DNA from: Roseomonas sp.
GTDB taxonomy: Bacteria > Pseudomonadota > Alphaproteobacteria > Acetobacterales > Acetobacteraceae
Direction: 5' to 3'
NCBI GenBank assembly: GCA_020249265.1
Contig: JADCGA010000026.1
Span: 1-64,000, forward strand
DNA length: 64,000 nucleotides
The notes below the pieces were generated by a model. It did no database searches. It was not told the DNA's origin and saw only the letters and a program-made list of their open reading frames with translations. A program made the translations under genes and the position numbers. Of this stretch, positions 36,582 to 43,521 are shown piece by piece (position 1 is the first letter of the stretch; every line of letters starts with the position of its first letter).

Positions 36582-37388
36582 TCAGGCCTGGGCCGGCGCT
36601 TCGGCGCCTTCAACCGGCGCCACGGCTTCTGCCGCGATTTCCGGCAGCGCTTCCTCTGGCAATTCCTCAACCGCGCCAAGGTCAACGCCGGAAGCCTGCA
36701 TTTCCGCCGAAATGCCATCCAGCACCGCGCCCGCAATCATGTCGCAGTAAAGCGTGATGGCGCGGATCGCGTCATCATTGCCTGGGATCGGGAAGGTCAC
36801 GCCCGCCGGATCGGCATTGGAATCCACCACCGCAATCACGGGGATGCCAAGCTTATTGGCTTCCTCAATCGCGAGCTTTTCCTTGATGGTATCAATGACA
36901 AAGATGATATCGGGCAGGCCGCCCATTTCCTTGATGCCGCCCAAAGCGCGGTCAAGCTTTTCCTTGTCGCGGGAGAGCATCAGCACTTCCTTTTTGGTCA
37001 GACCCGCCGTGTCGCCCGACAGGCGTTCATCCATCTGGCGCAGGCGCTTGATGGAACCGGTGATGGTCTTCCAATTGGTGAGCATGCCGCCAAGCCAGCG
37101 GTGGTTCACATAATACTGGCCGCAGCGCACTGCCGATTCTGCGACATATTCAGCAGCGGCCTTCTTGGTGCCAACAAACAGCACGCGGCCACCGCCAGCG
37201 ACGGTATCGCGCACGGCGCGCAAAGCGCGGTCCATCATCGGTACGGTCTGCTGCAGATCCAGGATATGCACCTGGTTGCGCACGCCGAAGATGTAGGGCG
37301 CCATGCGGGGATTCCAGCGGCGCGTATGGTGGCCAAAATGCACCCCAGCTTCGAGCAGGGAGCGCAGAGAAACGATGGGCATCGCCAT
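36582..37388 (-). CDS. rpsB: 30S ribosomal protein S2
   Basis: A 268-residue S2 protein of the small ribosomal subunit. The start [22 protein letters not shown] and the internal [31 protein letters not shown] and [19 protein letters not shown] segments are conserved in all bacteria. The C-terminal tail is acidic and Ala/Pro/Glu-rich ([25 protein letters not shown], partly), as in other alphaproteobacteria. An AAGGAG ribosome site is placed well. It opens the long translation/envelope operon; the 170-base region upstream probably holds its promoter and leader. Confidence 0.98.
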   Translation of the reverse strand: MAMPIVSLRSLLEAGVHFGHHTRRWNPRMAPYIFGVRNQVHILDLQQTVPMMDRALRAVRDTVAGGGRVLFVGTKKAAAEYVAESAVRCGQYYVNHRWLGGMLTNWKTITGSIKRLRQMDERLSGDTAGLTKKEVLMLSRDKEKLDRALGGIKEMGGLPDIIFVIDTIKEKLAIEEANKLGIPVIAVVDSNADPAGVTFPIPGNDDAIRAITLYCDMIAGAVLDGISAEMQASGVDLGAVEELPEEALPEIAAEAVAPVEGAEAPAQA

Positions 37389-37558
37389 GAGCGATCTCCT
37401 TCCATGTTGGTCCGGTTGAGCCTCCGCGGCGCCTTCCCCGGTGAAGGGGACCGGACCCTGCCTAGTCAGGAAGGGTGCGCCGCGTGCGGATTACCCCCGG
37501 GCACGGCCCGGAAGCGGCGCCTAAATGGCCGAAATGCCGCCCCAGGGCAAGGGGCGAT

Positions 37559-38368
37559 TCAGGAGCCGACCTTCAGCGTGGAGGTCAGGCCGCGCAGACA
37601 CGCCAGGATGGAAAGCGGCGTGATCTTGCCGGTGCGGGGGTTTTCCTCTGAAGGCACGTTTTCAATCGTCATGGTCAGCCGCACGGTGGCGGCTTCAACG
37701 CGGATGGTGTGGGTGTTCCGCGTCACGCCAGGGTCGGCCCAGATTTCAACCATGGTGCGGTCCGGCCCGATGCCGGCCAAGGCCAAGGCTGCCGCGACAT
37801 TCACATTGGCGGGGAAGCCCTGGGCGGCATCAAAGGCATTGCCCTTAAAAACACGGGTCGCGCTGGTGATGGCGCTGACATCAATCTTGTTCTTCTCAAG
37901 ATAAGGCGCACCAGCCAAGCCACGCGGGGGCTTGCGGGTTTCGATGGTGACAGATTCGACATCGCCTTCCGCCGCGGCGCGCACGGCATCAAGGCCCAGC
38001 AGCGCGCCGGTCGGGACGATGATGCGCGCGCCGTTGGCCCGCGCCTTTTCCACCAGATGCATGCGCGGCAGCAGCGCACCCACGGAAGAAGGGACAAAAA
38101 TCCGTCCGGCTTCGATGGCGGCGGTGGCGATTTCCTCAAACACCGCCGCCGGCGCGGCTTCCACCACAATATCGCAGGCGGCGAGTTCAGCGTTGGAGAC
38201 GATGCGCGGCGGATTTTTGAACCCCGCCACATTCGCGGTGGCCTTGTCGCGGTCCCGGGCGGAGGCGGCGGCGAGCTTGAGGCCAGGTACGCCGCGATCC
38301 AGCGCGCGGGCCAGATGCAGCCCAATCGCGCCCAAGCCTGCAATGCCAACCGTCAAATCCTGCGCCAT
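37559..38368 (-). CDS. L-aspartate dehydrogenase
   Basis: A 269-residue NAD(P)-dependent enzyme of the aspartate dehydrogenase (NadX/DUF108) family, turning L-aspartate to iminoaspartate or oxaloacetate plus ammonia; iminoaspartate can enter NAD synthesis. The Rossmann motif GIAGLGAIGLHLARAL is at the N-terminus. The family segments VEAAPAAVFEE, VPTGALLGLDAVRAAAEGDV and KGNAFDAAQGFPANVNVAAALALAG (in two motifs) are conserved. The ATG at 38368 (MAQDLTVG) fits better than one at 38380. It is upstream of rpsB but separated by 170 bases, and 28 bases after the redoxin gene, so it could be read from the redox operon. Confidence 0.9.
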   Translation of the reverse strand: MAQDLTVGIAGLGAIGLHLARALDRGVPGLKLAAASARDRDKATANVAGFKNPPRIVSNAELAACDIVVEAAPAAVFEEIATAAIEAGRIFVPSSVGALLPRMHLVEKARANGARIIVPTGALLGLDAVRAAAEGDVESVTIETRKPPRGLAGAPYLEKNKIDVSAITSATRVFKGNAFDAAQGFPANVNVAAALALAGIGPDRTMVEIWADPGVTRNTHTIRVEAATVRLTMTIENVPSEENPRTGKITPLSILACLRGLTSTLKVGS

Positions 38369-38395
38369 GGGAGCCTCCATCCGTTCGGCGGAGGT

Positions 38396-38956
38396 CTAGG
38401 ACAAAATAGCGCTTCGGCAAACCGGGGCCGGCGCTTGGCAGGCGCCTTCTGCACATTCCGCATCGGAGGAGGAGGTTGCATCCGACCTCGGCACTTCTGC
38501 GGCAAGCGTCCCGAGCAGCACGCCCAAGGCCAAGTCATCAACCTGCCCGAAGGCGTGTTCAACGATGCGACCTGCTCCGTTGATAATGATGGTCGTCGGC
38601 GTGCCGCGCATATTGAAGCGCCGCATCGTCACCGGGATCGCCTCATGCTCGTCTGGCTGATCAACGCCTATGGGAAAGGTCAGCCGATATTCATGGATGA
38701 AGGCTTCAAGTGCAACCGGCGTCATTGCGGCGTGATGCTCGAAAACCGTGTGGAGCCCGATCACAACGACATCGGGGCGATCCTTGAACAAACGATGCAA
38801 ACGTTCGGTCTGCGGCAAGCCATGCGCGACACAGCCCGGACAAAGCATCTGAAACGCATGAAGGACAATGATTTTGCCGCCTAGGCCAGCCAAGGATAGC
38901 GGGCGCGCGGTATTGAACCAGTGAGTGACGGCGAGTTCGGGTGCGAGGGCAGTCAT
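38396..38956 (-). CDS. redoxin/TlpA-like thiol protein with Cys-rich tail
   Basis: A 186-residue thioredoxin-fold protein (AhpC/TSA-redoxin group). The active site is CPGC at residues 39-42 (FQMLCPGCVAHGLP), and the cis-Pro loop is RGTPTTIIINGAGRIV. No signal peptide is visible, so it is likely cytoplasmic. After the fold ends near residue 160 there is an extra tail with a CAEGAC pair and a further Cys, unusual for this family, which may act as a resolving pair or bind metal. It is the last gene of a four-gene operon with an AhpD-like protein and a MarR regulator, which points to a thiol-based peroxide or electrophile response (inference). Confidence 0.85.
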   Translation of the reverse strand: MTALAPELAVTHWFNTARPLSLAGLGGKIIVLHAFQMLCPGCVAHGLPQTERLHRLFKDRPDVVVIGLHTVFEHHAAMTPVALEAFIHEYRLTFPIGVDQPDEHEAIPVTMRRFNMRGTPTTIIINGAGRIVEHAFGQVDDLALGVLLGTLAAEVPRSDATSSSDAECAEGACQAPAPVCRSAILS

Positions 38957-39020
38957 GTCGGTCTCCGAATGAAGGCTTGTCGAGGGGCGGCCGTGGCTTA
39001 ACCCACGACCGCCCGCCGGA

Positions 39021-39566
39021 TCAGGCGCTGCGGCTGAGCTTCACTGCGGGGAAATCCACCGGAACGTCGAAGGCGACGTTCACGTAATTCGTGAACAGGT
39101 TGAGAGCGACATGGGCCAGGATTTCGACAATGGCCCCATCATCGAACCCGGCTGCGCGCAGCGCCTGCACATTGGCTGCAGTCACCGCTGCACGGTTCTC
39201 AACAACATTGATTGCGAAGGCCAGCGCTGCTCTTGTTTTGGGATCGCTGGAAAGGCCGGTCTGCGCCTCAGTCATTTCGGCAGCGCTGGCGCCGGCCTTC
39301 TGGCCAAGCACGGTATGGGCCGCGAGGCAGTAATTGCAGTCATTTCGATCAGCGACCGAAACGGCGATCTGCTCGCCGAGCTTCGCGCCAATCGTCCCGG
39401 CGCCGAGCGCGCCGAAGAAGCCCCACATGCTTTGCAGCGCGGCGGGCGAATTCGCAACCGCCTTGAACATGTTCGGCACCATGCCAAAGGCGCCCTGGAT
39501 CTGTTCCAGCGCTGCCTTTGAGCCGACTGGGGCCGAGGCTTTGTCAACAAGGTTCACACGTGCCAT
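39021..39566 (-). CDS. carboxymuconolactone decarboxylase/AhpD-family protein
   Basis: A 181-residue all-helical CMD-domain protein of the alkylhydroperoxidase D kind. The redox centre DCNYCLAAH places C77, C80 and H84 in the CxxC-xxx-H arrangement of AhpD, with an upstream Glu (E65) as in the proton-relay system of Mycobacterium AhpD. Such proteins either reduce peroxides directly or regenerate a peroxiredoxin. Here the neighbouring redoxin could be the partner. A strong AGGAGA-type site precedes the ATG. It lies between the unknown exported protein gene and the redoxin gene. Confidence 0.88.
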   Translation of the reverse strand: MARVNLVDKASAPVGSKAALEQIQGAFGMVPNMFKAVANSPAALQSMWGFFGALGAGTIGAKLGEQIAVSVADRNDCNYCLAAHTVLGQKAGASAAEMTEAQTGLSSDPKTRAALAFAINVVENRAAVTAANVQALRAAGFDDGAIVEILAHVALNLFTNYVNVAFDVPVDFPAVKLSRSA

Positions 39567-39656
39567 AAGGAATCTCCTTCTCTGTTGCTTGGAGGGGAAT
39601 AATTGGGCGGTCCGGCGATGGCAGTCGCCGGGCTGCCTTTTTGTTGCGACGCGCGC

Positions 39657-40385
39657 TCAGCGCGCCGGAACCACGCGGCCGGGCAGGCTCAGATTGCCCG
39701 AGGCGACCTTGAAGACGTTTTCAACGCATAGCAGCGGCGTATGCAGATTGGCATTGACCTTGAGGCCCGCCGTCACGCCATCGAAGCGCGCCGTCGCCAA
39801 GGCACCGATCTGGGCGAGAGGCACCTGCACTTCGACCGCATCGCCCATGAAATCAGTCTTGAAATCTGGGCTGTCGATCAGGATTGGGGCGCCTGGCCAA
39901 TCTGGCGGTAGCCTCGGCGTGGTTCCTGCCGGAATGTCCTTGACCTTCAAGCCGCCGGGGCAGGCTTTGTCCTCATTCAGAATGACCCAATGCGCATGCC
40001 AGCGGTCGCGATTGATAGCGCTTTGAGCCCGCTTGGATGCATCGTCGAAATCGGGATGGAAAGTTGCGGCAAGTGCGACGATGCCTTGATCTCTCTCGAA
40101 CCCGACATCGGCCGAGTTGAGGGAGGTTGGCCAGACATAGGCGAAGACTTGCGACCCTTCGAACTTGCCTGTGGAGGTCGGCCGAGCGCTTCCGGCTTCG
40201 CCGCGCACACGCGTGCGGAAGGTCGCCATACCATTCGCCGTGGTGATCCTGGTTTCAATGATGTCGAAGGAAGCGTTCACCGCCTGGTTCGGGTCGGGCC
40301 TGATTTCATGCGCGCATGCGGCTGTGCCAAGGCAAAGCAAGGCCGTTGCCGCGAGGCCAAGGCCTCGCAGGTTCTTGGTGCTCAT
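39657..40385 (-). CDS. exported protein of unknown function in redox operon
   Basis: A 242-residue protein with a signal peptide (LRGLGLAATALLCLGTAACA); the Cys near the end is not a good lipobox, so it is probably periplasmic. The mature part is beta-rich: an opening with paired strands (ASFDIIETRITTANGMATFRTRV) and a WHAHWVILNEDKACPGG segment in the middle with several His and one Cys, then VEVQVPLAQIG and LLCVENVFKV. I do not recognise the family. A longer frame to 40490 overlaps the MarR gene and lacks a signal, so the ATG at 40385 with a GAGAGGAACC ribosome site is preferred. It follows the MarR gene by 16 bases. Confidence 0.75.
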   Translation of the reverse strand: MSTKNLRGLGLAATALLCLGTAACAHEIRPDPNQAVNASFDIIETRITTANGMATFRTRVRGEAGSARPTSTGKFEGSQVFAYVWPTSLNSADVGFERDQGIVALAATFHPDFDDASKRAQSAINRDRWHAHWVILNEDKACPGGLKVKDIPAGTTPRLPPDWPGAPILIDSPDFKTDFMGDAVEVQVPLAQIGALATARFDGVTAGLKVNANLHTPLLCVENVFKVASGNLSLPGRVVPAR

Positions 40386-40401
40386 GTTGAAGGGTTCCTC
40401 T

Positions 40402-41076
40402 CTAGGTGTCTGGGGTTGCTTGGAAGGGCGGCCTTGCCGTGTCGAAAGCCATCCAGTTGGCAGACTGGATGGACGGGTCGGCCGCTTCATGCTCGCCGCA
40501 GTCGAGCCGGAGATCCCGGTCGCCGATTGCGGCGTTCACGAAGGCGCAATGATGGGGTTGGGCCGCGCCTGGATAGGCGTTCGGCCGAAAATGGCGGCAG
40601 CTGACGCATATGCGTTGTTCGGGAATGGCGCCTGCCAGTTGAAGGGAGCGGATGATCCGTATTTGTGACAGCAGCAGATCAGCCTGTTGGTCGGGGGAAA
40701 GCATGGCCAGCGCCGTGGTCACCTGTGATTTAGACTGCGCAAGCGCGCGCCCAACTTTTTGGCCCTCATCCGTCAACATCACGCGCATGGCGCGTGCGTC
40801 GGCGGGGTCCGGCGCGCGGGCGACAAGGCCCTTGCGTTCCAGCGCAGCGAGCGTATCGGCGATTGTTGGCGGCGATACGGCCAGATGGGCGGCGATTTCC
40901 TTGGCGCGTAGGCCGCCCGCCCGTTCCGCCAGCAAGGCCAAGGCCTGCGCCTGGCTCGGGTTCAGACCCGCCTTGCCTGAGGCCATCCAGAGGTCAGACC
41001 GCAGGACAAGCGCGATTCTCTCAAACCCCTCGCGCAGGCGCGTCGTGACGGAATCAGATGCTTCGGCTTTGCTCAT
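40402..41076 (-). CDS. MarR-family regulator with Cys/His-rich C-terminal extension
   Basis: A 224-residue protein. Residues 10-145 form a MarR winged helix-turn-helix (SQAQALALLAERAGGLRAKEIAAHLAVSPPTIADTLAALERKGLV seen in parts, then the wing DPADARAMRVMLTDEG). Residues 150-200 are an addition not found in ordinary MarR proteins: C157, C160, H162, H175, H176, C177, C193 and H196 in a CxxCxH-(12)-HHC-(15)-CxxH pattern, suited to zinc or an iron-sulfur cluster. It probably represses its own operon by binding the palindrome at 41083-41101. There is no Shine-Dalgarno; the predicted transcript starts at about the ATG. It leads the operon with an exported protein, an AhpD-like protein and a redoxin. 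Confidence 0.9.
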   Translation of the reverse strand: MSKAEASDSVTTRLREGFERIALVLRSDLWMASGKAGLNPSQAQALALLAERAGGLRAKEIAAHLAVSPPTIADTLAALERKGLVARAPDPADARAMRVMLTDEGQKVGRALAQSKSQVTTALAMLSPDQQADLLLSQIRIIRSLQLAGAIPEQRICVSCRHFRPNAYPGAAQPHHCAFVNAAIGDRDLRLDCGEHEAADPSIQSANWMAFDTARPPFQATPDT

Positions 41077-41082
41077 GATATA

Positions 41083-41111
41083 TAAATAGGAGTCCTATTT
41101 AATATTGTCAA
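41083..41111 (-). promoter_or_regulatory. promoter with embedded palindromic MarR operator
   Basis: On the minus strand a perfect TTGACA -35 box (41111-41106) is followed after 17 bases by TATTTA (41088-41083). A perfect 9-bp inverted repeat with one central base (41083-41101, core ATAGGA-N-TCCTAT) fills most of the spacer and the whole -10 box, ideal for repression. The start point would fall at or near 41076, the A of the MarR start codon. Confidence 0.75.
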
Positions 41112-41171
41112 GCAAATTCTTGGCTCCGCTAAGCGCCTCAGCGAAGCTGGCGTGTGATGCCCTGAGTGCTC

Positions 41172-41245
41172 TCAGACCACCGGGCTTTTCCCGCCATCCA
41201 CATTGATCGCGGTGCCGCTGATGAAGCCGCCCTGTTCGCTTGCCA
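41172..41245 (-). pseudogene. 3'-end fragment of an SDR gene
   Basis: This stretch encodes in reverse only the last two dozen residues of a short-chain dehydrogenase (ASEQGGFISGTAINVDGG, then KSPVV and a stop). It is nearly identical to the end of the intact SDR gene at 45065-45850. Homology stops abruptly at the ASEQ codons, and no SDR core follows toward the cyanase gene. It is a non-functional duplicate marking one end of the cyanate segment. Confidence 0.85.
41172..41245. repeat. direct repeat copy A flanking the cyanate operon
   Basis: Bases 41172-41245 match 45065-45138 in the same orientation with about four differences in 74 bases by eye. The two copies bracket the segment that carries the cyanate ABC transporter and cyanase genes. 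Confidence 0.88.
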
Positions 41246-41294
41246 TGAAAGGACCGGGCGATAAGGCAAATTGACGCTTTGGCGAAGACAGCGC

Positions 41295-41777
41295 CTAATC
41301 TTCCTTGAAGCCGTAATCCGGGATGCCCTGTTCATTGCCGTAATATTTATAGGGCAGGAACTTGCCGGACATGGTGATCTTCACGCGGTCGCCCTTGGGG
41401 TTCGCCTGGCGTTCGAAATCGAAATCGAAGTCAATGGCGGACATGATGCCATCGCCGAATTCTTCCTCAATCAGCGCCTTCCAGGCCGGGCCATTCACCA
41501 TCACCATTTCATAAAAGCGATAGATCAGCGGGTCAGTCGGCGGCATTTGCGTGCCGCGATAGGGCACTTCATTCAGCATCCGCTGTTCAACCTCGGAAAG
41601 GCCAAACAGCTTGGCAGCCTTGGCGGCGAGCGGTTTTACGAACTTCATCTGCCCAAGCAGCGCGCCGACCACGAGGGTTGGCGAAATGCCGCCGATTTCC
41701 TCGCAGATGTATTTCCAGGTCCAGCCTTTCTCGCGCTTGATGTCGAGGATTTTTTCGGTGAGTTGGGCGCGCGTCAT
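41295..41777 (-). CDS. cynS: cyanate hydratase (cyanase)
   Basis: A 160-residue decameric cyanase that converts cyanate plus bicarbonate to ammonia and carbon dioxide through carbamate. The catalytic residues can be placed at R87, E90 and S113 (YRFYEM and GIMSAIDF), with the same spacing as R96, E99 and S122 of the E. coli enzyme. The N-terminal DNA-binding-like helical domain (WTWKYICEEIGGISPTLVVG) is also intact. It is the last gene of an operon with a nitrate/cyanate-type ABC importer, 30 bases downstream of the ATPase gene. It would supply nitrogen and detoxify cyanate. Confidence 0.97.
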   Translation of the reverse strand: MTRAQLTEKILDIKREKGWTWKYICEEIGGISPTLVVGALLGQMKFVKPLAAKAAKLFGLSEVEQRMLNEVPYRGTQMPPTDPLIYRFYEMVMVNGPAWKALIEEEFGDGIMSAIDFDFDFERQANPKGDRVKITMSGKFLPYKYYGNEQGIPDYGFKED

Positions 41778-41807
41778 CGCGTTTCTCCAGCTTTGGTTTG
41801 GGAAAAT

Positions 41808-42665
41808 TCACTCCGCCGCGAGCGGCGGGGCAGATAGGGCGGGGCTTACTTCCGGCACAGCGCGGGCGGACCAGCCGGCAGGTGGCGCATCGGCCTTGAA
41901 GGCACGTGACCGCGCGATCAGGAAATCCAGGATATGATCACGCAGCGCATGATAGCCCGGCATGTGATGCAGATTGGCCCGGGTACGGGGTTTGGGGAGT
42001 GTGTTCACCACAACCTCGGCAATGCGCGCTTCCGGCCCATTGGACATGAGCAGGATACGATCCGCGAGCAAGATTGCCTCATCCACATCATGCGTGATCA
42101 TGAAGCCGGTTTGCTCGGTCTCGCTGACCAATCGTGCGACTTCATCCTGCAAAGCGCCTCGCGTCAGCGCATCAAGCGCTGAGAAGGGCTCATCCATCAG
42201 CAGCATTTTCGGATTGATGGCGAGTGCGCGGGCAATGCCAACACGCTGCTTCATGCCGCCGGAAAGCTCGGCCGGTTTGCGATCCGCCGCGTGGTCCAGG
42301 CCAACACGCTTCAGCGCTTCCCGCGCGGCGGCATCGCAGGCGGCGCGCGACCAATCGCGATGGCGGCAGGAAATCGCGAAGGCGACATTGCCCGCGGCGG
42401 TCATCCAGGGCATCAGCGCATGGCCCTGAAAGACAACGGCGCGGTCAAGCGATGGGCCGGAAATCGCCTGGCCATCCACAATCACCGCGCCATCATCGGG
42501 CGCTTCAAGCCCGGCCAGAATATTCAGGATGGTGGTTTTGCCGCAGCCGGAATGTCCGACCAGGCAGACGAATTCCCCGCGCGCAATGCCGAACCAGACA
42601 TCCTGGAAAATCGTGGTCGGCCCATAGCGGCGCGCGACACCTTCGATGGAAACATAGGCTGTCAT
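41808..42665 (-). CDS. cyanate/nitrate-type ABC transporter ATPase
   Basis: A 285-residue ATPase of the NrtD/CynD/SsuB group. Walker A GHSGCGKTT, signature LSGGMKQRVGIARAL, Walker B MLLMDEPFSALD and switch His in FMITHDVDEAI are all present. The start at 42665 (MTAYVSIEGVARRYG) is preferred because an upstream frame to 42707 overlaps the permease gene. The C-terminus has an Ala/Pro-rich extension. It drives the permease encoded just upstream, and with the SBP and cyanase forms a cyanate use operon. The final substrate could also be nitrate or bicarbonate by family alone; cynS decides for cyanate. Confidence 0.9.
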   Translation of the reverse strand: MTAYVSIEGVARRYGPTTIFQDVWFGIARGEFVCLVGHSGCGKTTILNILAGLEAPDDGAVIVDGQAISGPSLDRAVVFQGHALMPWMTAAGNVAFAISCRHRDWSRAACDAAAREALKRVGLDHAADRKPAELSGGMKQRVGIARALAINPKMLLMDEPFSALDALTRGALQDEVARLVSETEQTGFMITHDVDEAILLADRILLMSNGPEARIAEVVVNTLPKPRTRANLHHMPGYHALRDHILDFLIARSRAFKADAPPAGWSARAVPEVSPALSAPPLAAE

Positions 42666-42669
42666 GGGC

Positions 42670-43521
42670 TTATTCCCGCCAGGCCACGGCACGCGCGCCA
42701 AGGCCAAGCAAACGGTCCAGCGCCAGCCCGACCAGGCCGATCATGAGAATGGCAATCACGATATCGGCGATGGATAGATTGTTCCATTGGTTCCACACCC
42801 AATAACCAATGCCGGTGCCACCGACCAACATCTCGGCTGCGACAATCACGAGCCATGCAATGCCGATTGAAATGCGCATGCCCGTCACAATCGTGGGCGC
42901 CGCGGCGGGCAGGATCACGCGAATGGCGGTGCGCCAACGCCCTGCTTCCAAGGTGCGCGCCACATTCAACCATTCACGCCGCACGCTTGCGACGCCAAAG
43001 GCCGTATTCAGCAACATGGGCCAGATGGAACAGATGAAAATCACGAAAACCGCTGAAATCGCGCTATCCTTGATGGAGTAAAGTGCCAACGGCATCCAGG
43101 CGAGCGGCGAGACCGGGCGTAACACCTGAATGAAGGGATTAAGCGCAGCATTCAACAGCGGCGACATGCCAATGACGAAACCAAGCGGAATGGCAACAAT
43201 GGCAGCAAGCCCGAAACCGGCGCCAACCCGCAGCAGCGAATAGGCGATTTGCACGCCAATGCCCTGATCATTCGGCCCGCGCACATAGAAGGGATCAGCC
43301 AATAATTCGAGCAAGCGCGTAAAAATGGCACTTGGTCCCGGCATGGGCGTGGTGCCGCCCTGCGCTGCCGCCTGCCCGAGCAGCGCCGCATATTCCGGGT
43401 CAAGCGCCGCACCACCACCGCCAGCCTTTGGCATGACGGCGATTTCCCAGGCGCCAAGAAATATTGCCAGGATCAGCAGGGAAAGCCCGGCTGACCGCCA
43501 GAATGAGACGTTTGCAGACAT
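42670..43521 (-). CDS. cyanate/nitrate-type ABC transporter permease
   Basis: A 283-residue inner-membrane permease of the NrtB/SsuC type with about six or seven spans. The N-terminal span (LSLLILAIFLGAWEIAV) is followed by a periplasmic loop, and the coupling segment is seen in VRREWLNVARTLEAGRWRTAIRVILPAAAPTIV. The IQVLRPVSPLAWMPLALYSI region is highly conserved in the family. The start overlaps the last base of the SBP stop, and the stop is four bases before the ATPase gene, indicating one transcript. Confidence 0.93.
   Translation of the reverse strand: MSANVSFWRSAGLSLLILAIFLGAWEIAVMPKAGGGGAALDPEYAALLGQAAAQGGTTPMPGPSAIFTRLLELLADPFYVRGPNDQGIGVQIAYSLLRVGAGFGLAAIVAIPLGFVIGMSPLLNAALNPFIQVLRPVSPLAWMPLALYSIKDSAISAVFVIFICSIWPMLLNTAFGVASVRREWLNVARTLEAGRWRTAIRVILPAAAPTIVTGMRISIGIAWLVIVAAEMLVGGTGIGYWVWNQWNNLSIADIVIAILMIGLVGLALDRLLGLGARAVAWRE

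Noticed and set aside
36132-37904. 590-codon open frame on the plus strand
   Set aside because: It is antisense to tsf, rpsB and the aspartate dehydrogenase gene, whose products are clear; GC-rich codon bias opens the opposite frame.
39620-39642. Plus-strand hairpin (GGCAG/CTGCC) followed by five T residues
   Set aside because: It faces against the surrounding minus-strand operon and has no plus-strand gene to terminate; stem is only five base pairs.
41138-41335. Short minus-strand open frame over the cyanase end and the SDR repeat
   Set aside because: Wrong frame for both; the recognisable SDR tail is in another frame.
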